This document shows positions 9,514 to 17,425 of a DNA stretch of 64,000 nt, in pieces. A program made the position numbers and the translations under genes. The stretch comes from GCA-2705995 sp965661625 (GTDB taxonomy: Bacteria > Bacteroidota > Bacteroidia > Flavobacteriales_G > Salibacteraceae), in contig CBFIEM010000001.1 in assembly GCA_965661625.1 (NCBI GenBank), positions 124,001 through 188,000 of the forward strand, written 5' to 3'. A model generated the notes under the pieces. The model had not been told where the DNA came from, did not search any database, and was given only the letters and a program-made list of their open reading frames with translations. How positions within the stretch are numbered: position 1 is the first letter of the stretch; each line of letters opens with the position of its first letter.

Positions 9514-9568
9514 ATGAATAACCTATCAAAATGAGCAAGAGGTAGGAATGGGTTATTCATTAACTTTG
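9514..9568 (+). promoter_or_regulatory. pdxA promoter region: long inverted repeat plus -7 box
   Basis: A perfect 10-base inverted repeat ATGAATAACC (9514-9523) / GGTTATTCAT (9551-9560) with a 27-base spacer ends exactly where a TAACTTTG box (9561-9568) begins. That box matches the Bacteroidota -7 consensus TAnnTTTG. The pdxA ATG is 4 bases further on, so the transcript would be leaderless or nearly so. The half-sites are 37 bases apart centre to centre, which suits a looped or paired operator. Confidence 0.5.
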
Positions 9569-9572
9569 CATC

Positions 9573-10631
9573 ATGACAAAAAAAGTGCGCAAAATTACAG
9601 TTGGAATTACGTGTGGAGATATTAATGGAGTAGGAATGGAAACCGTGCTCAAGACATTTCAAGACGGCCGAATGCTTGACAGTTGCACTCCTATTATTTA
9701 TACCAACATCAAGGCGACAAACTTTACGAAGAAGGCCCTGAGAATGAATGACCTGCACCTGAATTACATTAAAGAGGCCACTGAGGCAAAAGGAAAAAAA
9801 ATCAATGTCTTGGAAGTTGCACAAGAAGATGTGCGCGTAGATTTTGGTCAGTCAACCCAAGAAGCTGGAGCACTTTCTTTTACAGCATTAGAACGTGCTA
9901 CCAAAGATATCGCATCCAATTTTATTGATATTATGGTAACCGCACCCATCAATAAAGAAAATATTCAAAGCGAATCCTTTCAGTTCCCCGGTCACACCGA
10001 ATACCTCGCATCTTATGCTAATGAGGAAAACCCCCTCATGATTATGGTGTATAATGGATTGCGCGTTGGTGTTGTGACCGGCCATGTTCCGTTAAAGGAT
10101 GTCGCAAATCACGTGACCAGTGAAAAAATAATCACGAAGCTTCAGGTGTTCAACAAATCCCTCACACAAGACTTTGAAATTGTAAAGCCCAAAATTGCCG
10201 TTTTAGGCATGAACCCGCACAATGGGGACAATGGGTTGATAGGTGGTGAAGAGCAAGAGGTTATCAACCCCGCATTAAAAAAAGCAAAAGATGAGGGAAT
10301 CCTTTGTTTTGGACCATTCTCAGCTGACGGCTTTTTTGGTTCTAACCAGTGGCAATCCTATGATGGGGTTTTAGCAATGTATCACGATCAAGGATTAGTG
10401 CCTTTCAAAACCATTAGCTTTGATGAAGGAATAAACTTTACAGCTGGTCTCCCAATAGTGCGCACATCACCAGATCATGGAACCGCTTATGATATCGCAG
10501 GAACAGGCAAGGCTTCTCACGCCTCACTGAGAAACGCTATTTACAATGCTTGTGACATTTACAACAGCCGCAAAAGGTATCGTGCTATGAGTTCCAACCC
10601 ACTGGTTTCGAGGGGGAACAATGAACGTTAA
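9573..10631 (+). CDS. pdxA: 4-hydroxythreonine-4-phosphate dehydrogenase
   Basis: NAD-dependent, metal-requiring oxidation of 4-phosphohydroxythreonine. The product condenses with 1-deoxyxylulose 5-phosphate (enzyme PdxJ) to give pyridoxine phosphate. The 352 aa length is normal. Recognisable motifs: GDINGVGMET near the N terminus, the metal-ligand histidine segment PGHTEYLA, NPHNGDNGLIGGEE, YHDQGLVPFK and RTSPDHGTAYDIAG near the C terminus. Its substrate partner DXP is the product of Dxs, encoded about 8 kb away in this window. The reverse strand here contains only shadow frames. The downstream promoter at 10648 indicates that the yceD operon is transcribed separately. Confidence 0.97.
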   Translation: MTKKVRKITVGITCGDINGVGMETVLKTFQDGRMLDSCTPIIYTNIKATNFTKKALRMNDLHLNYIKEATEAKGKKINVLEVAQEDVRVDFGQSTQEAGALSFTALERATKDIASNFIDIMVTAPINKENIQSESFQFPGHTEYLASYANEENPLMIMVYNGLRVGVVTGHVPLKDVANHVTSEKIITKLQVFNKSLTQDFEIVKPKIAVLGMNPHNGDNGLIGGEEQEVINPALKKAKDEGILCFGPFSADGFFGSNQWQSYDGVLAMYHDQGLVPFKTISFDEGINFTAGLPIVRTSPDHGTAYDIAGTGKASHASLRNAIYNACDIYNSRKRYRAMSSNPLVSRGNNER

Positions 10632-10647
10632 TAACTTTACAGAAGCT

Positions 10648-10677
10648 TTTGTGGATAACAGTAAATTCGTACATTTG
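10648..10677 (+). promoter_or_regulatory. Bacteroidota-type promoter of yceD-rpmF-plsX-fabH operon
   Basis: TTTG (10648-10651), an 18-base spacer, then TACATTTG (10670-10677). Both elements and the spacing fit the primary sigma consensus TTTG/TTG-N17-23-TAnnTTTG. The yceD ATG follows 8 bases after the -7 box, so the leader would be very short. Confidence 0.65.
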
Positions 10678-10685
10678 CGCCCCCT

Positions 10686-11207
10686 ATGAAAAAAGAGGAT
10701 GCCTTAGATCAGGAGTTTTTAATTCCATTTGGTGGCAAAAAACTAGGCAAGCACGAGTTCGTGTTTGAACTAGACAAAACGTTCATTGAAAGTCGGGAAA
10801 CCTTACATGATATCGATGATATATCGGTGAATGCAACGGTAACATTAGATAAGCAGTCTGCAATGCTCACCTTCTATTTTGACTTAGAAGGCACCATATC
10901 AGTCAACTGCGATCGCTGTGGGCAACCACTCGATTTACCAATAGGAATAACGGATAAATTATTTGTGAAATTCGGTGAAGACCAATTTGAAATAACAGAT
11001 GACGTCATATCCATTGGGCCTAATGAAACACAGATGCAAATCGCCCCTTATTTATTTGAGTTTCTCATGTTGGCCATCCCGATGAAAAAAACACATCCCG
11101 ATGGAGGTTGTGATGAAACCATAATTAGTCAACTTGCCGAAGAGGATGTTGAAGATGATGGTGTAGACACTGATCCTCGATGGGAAGCATTAAAAAAATT
11201 GAAGTAA
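10686..11207 (+). CDS. yceD: DUF177 / YceD-family protein
   Basis: Member of the DUF177 (YceD) family, which is almost always encoded directly before ribosomal protein L32 and has been connected with ribosome/23S rRNA biogenesis; the biochemical role is not settled. The 173-residue protein has the expected FVFELDKTFIES N-terminal region, a central NCDRCGQPLDLPI segment whose CxxC is typical of the family, and an acidic C-terminal end (EEDVEDDGVDTDPRWEALKK). rpmF starts 33 bases downstream, followed by plsX and fabH, the classic conserved cluster. Confidence 0.88.
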   Translation: MKKEDALDQEFLIPFGGKKLGKHEFVFELDKTFIESRETLHDIDDISVNATVTLDKQSAMLTFYFDLEGTISVNCDRCGQPLDLPIGITDKLFVKFGEDQFEITDDVISIGPNETQMQIAPYLFEFLMLAIPMKKTHPDGGCDETIISQLAEEDVEDDGVDTDPRWEALKKLK

Positions 11208-11210
11208 CAA

Positions 11211-11225
11211 TGAGGCTCTGCCTCA
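11211..11225 (+). promoter_or_regulatory. Short perfect hairpin in yceD-rpmF spacer
   Basis: TGAGGC-TCT-GCCTCA, a perfect 6-bp stem with a 3-base loop, 15 bases before the rpmF ATG. No T-run follows, so it is not a terminator. It could be an RNA processing or translation-control structure, or chance. Confidence 0.35.
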
Positions 11226-11240
11226 GTAATACATAGCAGC

Positions 11241-11432
11241 ATGGCACATCCAAAGCGCAAACAGTCCAAATCAAGAAGAGACAAAAGAAGAACGCACTAC
11301 AAGGCAGAAGTTCCTACTATTGCTGTTTGTCCAACAACTGGTCAACCTCACTTATATCATAGAGCGCACTGGTTCGAAGGCAAACTGTATTACAAGGGTA
11401 AGGTAGTTATGGAGAAGGAAGTATTAGCTTAG
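11241..11432 (+). CDS. rpmF: 50S ribosomal protein L32
   Basis: Small basic ribosomal protein of the large subunit, 63 aa. The start MAHPKRKQSKSRRDKRRTHYK and central CPTTGQPHLYHRAHW are diagnostic. Only one of the cysteines found in zinc-binding L32 versions is present, with histidines nearby, as in many Bacteroidota. It sits between yceD and plsX, as in many bacteria, which couples ribosome production with lipid synthesis in one transcript. Confidence 0.97.
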   Translation: MAHPKRKQSKSRRDKRRTHYKAEVPTIAVCPTTGQPHLYHRAHWFEGKLYYKGKVVMEKEVLA

Positions 11433-11496
11433 TTAGCTAATCTTTCTAAATTTGGTCTATCCGGATAACGGTTAACACCAAATTAAATCGGCCTGA

Positions 11497-12435
11497 ATGA
11501 TCTTAGGACTTGATACCTTAGGAGGAGATTATGCTCCCGACTCCAATTTAGCTGGAGCGATAGAAGCAATGAAAATCCTCCCAGAGGACTGTAAAATATG
11601 TTTAGTTGGTGATCAACAAGCCAACGAAAGCTTTTTGGAAAGAGAAGGAATAGCGCCTTCTCTTTTTGATTTTATAGATACCACTGAGAATATTGGCATG
11701 GGAGAGCATCCGGCAAAAGCCTTTACCCGCAAGCCGAACAGCTCAATAGCAAAAGGTTTTGGAGCCCTGAAACAAGGAGCCCTAGACACTTTTGCAAGTA
11801 CGGGAAATACAGGAGCTATGCTTGTCGGTTCAATGCTTACAGTGAAAGCAATTTCCGGAGTGATAAGGCCTTGTATTACTTCTGCTATCCCTCAAGAAGA
11901 TGGCAGTGTTAGTATCATCTTAGACGTTGGTACAAATGCAGACTGTAAGCCAGATGTTTTGTACCAGTTTGGTATTCTCGGGTCACAGTTTGCCAAACAT
12001 GTTTACAACATTGAAAATCCACGCGTGGGCCTCCTAAATATTGGAGAGGAGCGCGAAAAAGGAAATTTGCTCACCCAAGCAACGCACGAAATGATGGTAG
12101 ACACACGCGACTTTAATTTTATTGGTAACATTGAAGGAAGAGATCTCTTCAATTCAAAAGCCGATGTTATTGTATGCGACGGGTTTACAGGAAACGTGGT
12201 ATTAAAAGAAGCGGAAGCTTTTTTCACCTTGGTCAAACGAAGAAAAATCGAGGATGACTACTTCAACCGATTCAACTACGAGCTCTATGGAGGAACACCT
12301 GTCCTCGGTGTTAACTCGAATGTGTTGATAGGCCATGGGATTTCTAGTCCAACCGCTATAAAAAACATGCTTCTTTTGTCGAAAGACGTTTGTGAAGCAC
12401 GTTTATCTGAAAAAATACAAAACGCATTTTTGTAA
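11497..12435 (+). CDS. plsX: Phosphate acyltransferase PlsX
   Basis: Converts acyl-ACP and phosphate into acyl-phosphate, the acyl donor used by PlsY at the start of phospholipid synthesis; a peripheral inner-membrane enzyme. 312 aa. The N-terminal MILGLDTLGGDYAPDSN is the PlsX signature (family D-x-x-G-G-D). FASTGNTGAMLVGS and LDVGTNADCKP are conserved internal motifs, and the C-terminal GHGISSPTAIKNM segment is typical. The stop codon overlaps the fabH start by one base (TAATG), giving translational coupling. Confidence 0.96.
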   Translation: MILGLDTLGGDYAPDSNLAGAIEAMKILPEDCKICLVGDQQANESFLEREGIAPSLFDFIDTTENIGMGEHPAKAFTRKPNSSIAKGFGALKQGALDTFASTGNTGAMLVGSMLTVKAISGVIRPCITSAIPQEDGSVSIILDVGTNADCKPDVLYQFGILGSQFAKHVYNIENPRVGLLNIGEEREKGNLLTQATHEMMVDTRDFNFIGNIEGRDLFNSKADVIVCDGFTGNVVLKEAEAFFTLVKRRKIEDDYFNRFNYELYGGTPVLGVNSNVLIGHGISSPTAIKNMLLLSKDVCEARLSEKIQNAFL

Positions 12436-13433
12436 TGGAGCAAAAAATCAACGCTTGTATAACTGGAATGGCCGGGTATGTTCCCGACTATAAGTTAACG
12501 AATGCCGAACTTGAGACTATGGTTGATACCACAGATGAGTGGATAACAACCCGCACAGGTATTAAAGAGCGCAGAATTTTAAAAGGCGAAGGGTTGGGAA
12601 CCTCAGATTTAGCTGTTCCTGCCATTCACGACCTGTTGAAAAAAACCAATACACAGCCTGAACAGGTGGATATGGTTATTTGCGCAACCGTAACACCTGA
12701 TATGCAATTTCCCGCTACTGCAAACATCATTAGCGATAAAGCGGGATTGGTGAATGCCTTTGGTTATGACCTCATGGCAGCTTGCTCAGGATTCTTATAT
12801 GCCCTAACTACAGCTAGCAAATTTGTTGAGTCCGGTCAATACAAAAAAGTAATTGTTGTTGGTGCTGATAAAATGTCCAGCATCGTTAATTACAAAGACC
12901 GTTCTACCTGCATCATTTTTGGAGACGGCAGTGGAGTTGCTATGCTCGAGCCTACTACTGACGGGTTGGGAATTCAAGATACCATACTGCGTTCAGATGG
13001 TTCTGGACGACAGTTCTTACATCAAAAAGCCGGCGGATCAATAAAGCCTGCTTCTCACGAAACAGTGGATGCAGAAGAACACTTCATTTACCAAGATGGA
13101 TCTCCTGTTTTCAAAAGTGCTGTTCAAAACATGGCTGGTGTTTCACGCGAAATAATGGAACGTAATAACCTTACTGCCGACGATGTGGCCTGGTTAGTTC
13201 CGCATCAAGCCAATTTGCGCATAATCGATGCTACTCGCCGTCAAATGGGCTTAGACCCTGCGAAAGTGATGATTAACATCGAGCGCTATGGAAACACAAC
13301 TAATGGAACTATTCCCTTGTGCCTTTGGGAATGGGAGCCTAAGCTCAACAAAGGAGATAACATCATTTTATCCGCCTTTGGAGGGGGATTTACATGGGGA
13401 GCTGTTTACCTAAAGTGGGGATACAACAGCTAA
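12435..13433 (+). CDS. fabH: Beta-ketoacyl-ACP synthase III (KAS III)
   Basis: Starts fatty-acid elongation by condensing a short acyl-CoA with malonyl-ACP. 332 aa, thiolase fold. The catalytic triad is visible: Cys in AACSGFLYAL, His in VPHQANLRI and Asn in GNTTNGTIP. The C-terminal Gly-rich end SAFGGGFTWGAVYLKW is characteristic. One-base overlap with plsX. accB follows after a 53-base gap that contains its own possible -7 box. Confidence 0.97.
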   Translation: MEQKINACITGMAGYVPDYKLTNAELETMVDTTDEWITTRTGIKERRILKGEGLGTSDLAVPAIHDLLKKTNTQPEQVDMVICATVTPDMQFPATANIISDKAGLVNAFGYDLMAACSGFLYALTTASKFVESGQYKKVIVVGADKMSSIVNYKDRSTCIIFGDGSGVAMLEPTTDGLGIQDTILRSDGSGRQFLHQKAGGSIKPASHETVDAEEHFIYQDGSPVFKSAVQNMAGVSREIMERNNLTADDVAWLVPHQANLRIIDATRRQMGLDPAKVMINIERYGNTTNGTIPLCLWEWEPKLNKGDNIILSAFGGGFTWGAVYLKWGYNS

Positions 13434-13453
13434 TACAGGTTTACCAATTATAC

Positions 13454-13461
13454 TATCTTAG
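13454..13461 (+). promoter_or_regulatory. Possible -7 box before accB
   Basis: TATCTTAG, close to the TAnnTTTG consensus and identical to the box found before pfkA (25466-25473). It may provide an internal promoter for accB-accC. A -33 element was not found. Confidence 0.35.
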
Positions 13462-13486
13462 TTTTTCATTATAAAACCAGAAACCA

Positions 13487-14020
13487 ATGGAGTTGAACGA
13501 GATTCAATCGTTAATTAAATTTGTATCTAAGTCTGGAGTTGGAGAAGTAGAATTAGAGACAAAAGACTTTAAGCTCGTTATCAAGACTGGCGATTCAAAG
13601 CAAAAAGGAAAAGGAGAGGAAGCCCAAGCTTTCATGCAGCCGCAAATGGCTATGCCTCAAATGGCAATGCCTGCTATGCCTGCTCAACAAGCAGCACCGG
13701 CTCCCGCACCTGCACCAGCTCCTGCCCAAGAAGCTGAGGCTCCTGCTAGCGAAAGCACAGCGTCTGATGACGATTCTAAATACATTACCATCAAATCGCC
13801 AATGATTGGTACTTTTTACCGGGCTTCATCGCCAGATAAACCCCCCTTCATTAATGTTGGTGACACCATCAAAGAAGGAGATGTAGTTTGTATCGTTGAA
13901 GCAATGAAGCTTTTCAACGAAATTGAAGCTGAGGTTTCAGGTAAAATCGTAAAAGTGTTGGCAGATGATTCATCACCAATTGAATACGACCAACCATTAT
14001 TCTTGGTAGACCCATCTTAA
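13487..14020 (+). CDS. accB: Biotin carboxyl carrier protein of acetyl-CoA carboxylase
   Basis: Carries the biotin that shuttles carboxyl groups between biotin carboxylase (AccC) and carboxyltransferase to make malonyl-CoA. 177 aa. The N-terminal about 40 residues are followed by a Met/Gln/Pro/Ala linker (about residues 45-90, runs of MAMPQ and APAPAP). The biotinyl domain ends with VEAMKLFNEI, whose Lys is biotinylated. The linker is made of short tandem codon repeats and is likely to vary between relatives. accC starts 23 bases downstream. Confidence 0.97.
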   Translation: MELNEIQSLIKFVSKSGVGEVELETKDFKLVIKTGDSKQKGKGEEAQAFMQPQMAMPQMAMPAMPAQQAAPAPAPAPAPAQEAEAPASESTASDDDSKYITIKSPMIGTFYRASSPDKPPFINVGDTIKEGDVVCIVEAMKLFNEIEAEVSGKIVKVLADDSSPIEYDQPLFLVDPS

Positions 14021-14043
14021 GGTTGAACTTTTAATTTAGGATC

Positions 14044-15390
14044 ATGTTTAAAAAAATCCTGATTGCAAACCGAGGCGAAATCGCCTTGCGGATTATCCGT
14101 ACATGTCGTGAGATGGGAATCAAAACGGTAGCTGTTTACTCTACTGCTGATAAAGACAGCCTTCACGTTCGTTTCGCAGATGAAGCCGTCTGTATTGGTC
14201 CAGCATCGAGTTCAGAATCTTACCTTAAGATTCCAAACATTATCGCAGCTGCAGAAATTACGAACGCTGACGCCATTCACCCAGGGTACGGATTCCTCTC
14301 TGAGAATTCTAAATTCTCTAAAATTTGTGGAGAACACGGCATTAAATTTATCGGTGCTACCCCTGAACATATTGATAAAATGGGAGATAAGGCAACGGCA
14401 AAATCTACTATGATTAAAGCCGGTGTTCCTTGTGTTCCTGGATCAGAAGGACTTCTTGAAGACCTTGAACATGCTAAAAAAGTAGCCAAGGAAATCAAGT
14501 ACCCCGTTATGATGAAAGCCACTGCCGGTGGTGGAGGTAAGGGAATGCGAATGTGTGAAAATGAGGAAGACCTCATTGTAGCATGGGATTCTGCGCGAAA
14601 AGAAGCCGGTGCAGCTTTTGGAAACGATGGAATGTACATGGAAAAGTTCGTAGTTGAACCACGACACATTGAAATCCAAATAGCCGGAGATCAATTTGGA
14701 CAAGCTTGTCACCTCTCAGAACGCGACTGTTCCATTCAACGACGTCACCAAAAGTTAGTAGAAGAAGTTCCTTCTCCTTTTATGACAAAAGAGCTTCGCA
14801 AAAAAATGGGAGCAGCAGCTATAAAAGCAGCTAAAGCCATTCGCTATGAAGGTGTTGGTACAGTAGAGTTTTTGGTGGATAAAGACCGCAATTTCTACTT
14901 CATGGAAATGAACACGCGTATCCAAGTAGAGCACACAATTACTGAAGAAGTAATCAATTTTGACCTCATCAAAGAGCAAATTAAAATTGCTGCTGGAGAG
15001 AAAATATCAGGTAAAAACTACGAACCGCAAATGCATGCCATTCAAGTTCGTATAAATGCAGAGGACCCGTTTAACAACTTTCGTCCATCACCTGGCAAAA
15101 TCACAAGTTACCACGAGCCAGGAGGTCATGGTATCCGCATCGATACACACGTGTATGCTGGATATACCATTCCACCATTTTATGATTCTATGATTGCTAA
15201 ACTCATTACCGTGGCTCAAACACGAGAAGAGGCGATTTTAAAAATGGAAAGAGCCCTCAGCGAATACATCATCGAGGGAATTAAAACTACGGTTCCATTT
15301 CACTTGAAGCTTATGAATAATGAACGCTTCCGCAAAGGAGATTTCACCACTAAGTTTCTTGAAGAGTGGGATTACAAGGCAGAAGATTAA
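14044..15390 (+). CDS. accC: Biotin carboxylase subunit of acetyl-CoA carboxylase
   Basis: ATP- and bicarbonate-dependent carboxylation of biotin on AccB, the first half of the malonyl-CoA reaction. 448 aa, full length. Begins MFKKILIANRGEIALRI. The ATP-grasp glycine loop is ATAGGGGKGMRM, and the catalytic/metal segment FYFMEMNTRIQVEHTITEE is intact, as is the C-terminal domain with INAEDP. It ends the accBC transcript: a clear terminator follows at 15415-15447. Confidence 0.98.
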   Translation: MFKKILIANRGEIALRIIRTCREMGIKTVAVYSTADKDSLHVRFADEAVCIGPASSSESYLKIPNIIAAAEITNADAIHPGYGFLSENSKFSKICGEHGIKFIGATPEHIDKMGDKATAKSTMIKAGVPCVPGSEGLLEDLEHAKKVAKEIKYPVMMKATAGGGGKGMRMCENEEDLIVAWDSARKEAGAAFGNDGMYMEKFVVEPRHIEIQIAGDQFGQACHLSERDCSIQRRHQKLVEEVPSPFMTKELRKKMGAAAIKAAKAIRYEGVGTVEFLVDKDRNFYFMEMNTRIQVEHTITEEVINFDLIKEQIKIAAGEKISGKNYEPQMHAIQVRINAEDPFNNFRPSPGKITSYHEPGGHGIRIDTHVYAGYTIPPFYDSMIAKLITVAQTREEAILKMERALSEYIIEGIKTTVPFHLKLMNNERFRKGDFTTKFLEEWDYKAED

Positions 15391-15414
15391 CATCCTATGT
15401 CTCATAAACTCTTA

Positions 15415-15447
15415 AAAGGGAAGTCTGTTCAGGCTTTCCTTTTTTTT
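15415..15447 (+). terminator. Rho-independent terminator after accC
   Basis: Nine-base stem AAAGGGAAG (15415-15423) / CTTTCCTTT (15434-15442) with one G-U pair, a 10-base loop, then an unbroken T-run to 15447. It separates accC from the glycosyltransferase gene, whose start is 11 bases further. Confidence 0.8.
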
Positions 15448-15458
15448 ATTTTGCACCC

Positions 15459-16970
15459 ATGAAACAATTACGTGCGTTTTGGGATCAAAACCCATTGGCT
15501 TTTCTGCTTGTTACAGGCGGAATCTTGAGGCTAATTGCAGCAATCTTTTCTAAAGGCTGGGGAATGCACGACGACCATTTTCTGGTTATTGAGGCCGCTC
15601 AAAGCTTTGTAGATGGCGAAGATTATAATAATTGGCTACCAGACGACCCCACAACAGACACACCTAGCGGGCACTCGTTCTTTTACCCTGGTATTCATTT
15701 CGCATTACTTTGGATTATGGAAGCCATTGGACTCAATAGTCCTCAAGGAAAAATGTTCATAATACGCCTCATCCACGGTGCTTATGGCCTTCTCCCAATA
15801 CTTCTTGGATTCAAAATAACCGAGCGCGTTGCTAACCAAAAAGCAGCAAAAATGGTTGGAGCTGTGCTAGCTATTGGATGGGTATTCCCTATGCTTTCAG
15901 TGAGAAATTTAGTAGAAGTAGTGTGTATTGTTCCCTTAATGTACGCTACTTGGGTGTTGATAAAAGACAATCAAAAATATGGGGTCGGTGCGCTCCTCAT
16001 AGCTGGATTATTTGTGGGAGTGGCAATGGGTATCCGTTTCCAAACAGCTCTGTTCGCCCTTGGGTTTGGCTTGTTTTTCGTTTTTCGGGGCAAAATCGTT
16101 CCCGCTGCTGTATTCTCGTTGGCCGTTGGCCTCGCATTTTCAGCTACGCAACTGGGTGACATTTACATTTGGGAGCGACCTTTTGCAGAATTTCAAGAAT
16201 ACGTGCGCTACAATTTAGAACACAAAACCAGCTACTTTTCCAGACCTTGGTACATGTACTTTTTAACGGTTGGTGGTATTTTAATTCCACCCATCAGTTT
16301 ATTTTGGTTTTTTGGATTTGGGCGTATGTGGCGCAAGCACCTCATGCTCTTTCTTCCTGCATTCATTTTCTTTGCTTTTCACAGCTACTTTCCAAATAAG
16401 CAGGAGCGTTTCATTTTTCCTTTTGTTCCATTTTTCATTATGCTCGGTGTTATTGGTTGGAAGGATTGGCTAAACACCTCCCGGTTTTGGGAGGAAAGAA
16501 AAAAGCTCTTGAACGGGTTTTATACTTGGTTCTGGGTAGTCAATAGCATTTTGTTAATCGCTTTAACTCCGGCGTATTCGAAACGAAATCGCGTGGAATC
16601 CATGGTTTGGCTTTCCGAACAAGCGGATTTTAATAATATGATCATTGAGAGCTCACACAAACACGATTTTCTTCTGCCAGCGCAGTATTACTTGGACTCA
16701 TGGAAGCCGTACTTCTACGTTACCAAAAAAAGACCAGCCGAACAACTTAGGCTTGAAATTGATGGAGCGCCTGATGCGTTAAAACCGAACTATGTAGTTT
16801 TCTTTGAAGCAGTTGAATTGGATGAGCGCATCGCGCGATTTGAGACTTATTACGGAGCATCATTGCAGCAAGCGGCTGTTATTGAGCCTAGCTATGTAGA
16901 TGCCTTCTTGCACTGGATTAATCCCAACAACGATAATCAAACTACTTACATTTACCGTATAGAACCATGA
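15459..16970 (+). CDS. GT22-like polytopic glycosyltransferase (mannosyltransferase family)
   Basis: Multi-pass membrane protein of 503 aa resembling GT-C glycosyltransferases of the GT22 (PIG-B/Alg9-like) family, which transfer a sugar from a lipid-phosphate donor on the outer face of the membrane. The first loop has acidic GMHDDHFLVIEAAQSF, corresponding to the catalytic HxDE-type motif. A later loop has FPNKQERFIFPFVPF, which matches the HKExRFxxPxxP motif of GT22. Eight or more hydrophobic helices are visible. The C-terminal about 130 residues are soluble and contain Trp/Tyr-rich stretches. The stop overlaps the next start by 4 bases (ATGA). The acceptor (glycolipid, lipopolysaccharide or protein) cannot be deduced. 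Confidence 0.72.
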   Translation: MKQLRAFWDQNPLAFLLVTGGILRLIAAIFSKGWGMHDDHFLVIEAAQSFVDGEDYNNWLPDDPTTDTPSGHSFFYPGIHFALLWIMEAIGLNSPQGKMFIIRLIHGAYGLLPILLGFKITERVANQKAAKMVGAVLAIGWVFPMLSVRNLVEVVCIVPLMYATWVLIKDNQKYGVGALLIAGLFVGVAMGIRFQTALFALGFGLFFVFRGKIVPAAVFSLAVGLAFSATQLGDIYIWERPFAEFQEYVRYNLEHKTSYFSRPWYMYFLTVGGILIPPISLFWFFGFGRMWRKHLMLFLPAFIFFAFHSYFPNKQERFIFPFVPFFIMLGVIGWKDWLNTSRFWEERKKLLNGFYTWFWVVNSILLIALTPAYSKRNRVESMVWLSEQADFNNMIIESSHKHDFLLPAQYYLDSWKPYFYVTKKRPAEQLRLEIDGAPDALKPNYVVFFEAVELDERIARFETYYGASLQQAAVIEPSYVDAFLHWINPNNDNQTTYIYRIEP

Positions 16971-17425
16971 AAATTGCAATCCTTGGATATGGTAAAGACT
17001 GTAAACCAAACATCCTTCAACTGGCTGCTGAGCTCGGTGTAGCAGCAACTAAATACCAAGATGAATTAGTTATTGGTGGATTTACAGGTGTTTTTTCTGC
17101 AGTGAGATCTCGCTTTCAAGGGGCAGTGAATCTCTTTTTAGAAAATCATCGTAAAGCCCCCAAAGCGCTTATTTCAAACTGTACAATCCTTGCTTCAACA
17201 GCAGACAAACACCATTGTATTGCCGCTATGGCAGACGGGGCTGTTGTTATCGGTGGAGGTGATGGTTCCATCCAGCTAATGACTGGGTTACTCAATATGG
17301 ATAAGCCCATTGTGTGTATCAACACTACAGGAGGTGCAGCCGATAACATGGTGGATAGGCGCTTATATCATGTTAAGCCAAATGCCTCTGAAGCACTTCA
17401 GCTACTTCACAGAATTACCCGCTAA
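16967..17425 (+). CDS. LOG-like / TIGR00725-type Rossmann protein
   Basis: 152-residue Rossmann-like protein of the SLOG/TIGR00725 group, related to lysine-decarboxylase-like LOG proteins. Such domains bind nucleotides or hydrolyse nucleoside monophosphates; the specific activity here is unknown. Visible signatures: VIGGFTGVFSAVRSRFQGA in the place of the GG-Y/F-G-G-x-M motif, and AVVIGGGDGSIQLMTGLL, corresponding to the GGGxGTxxE motif with the Glu replaced by Gln. It overlaps the glycosyltransferase gene by 4 bases, and its 3' end overlaps the convergent dxs 3' end by 24 bases. Confidence 0.7.
   Translation: MKIAILGYGKDCKPNILQLAAELGVAATKYQDELVIGGFTGVFSAVRSRFQGAVNLFLENHRKAPKALISNCTILASTADKHHCIAAMADGAVVIGGGDGSIQLMTGLLNMDKPIVCINTTGGAADNMVDRRLYHVKPNASEALQLLHRITR

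Noticed and set aside
13620..13760. Short tandem codon repeats in accB (MAMPQ and APAPAP)
   Set aside because: This is the ordinary flexible Pro/Ala linker of BCCP proteins, not a mobile repeat.
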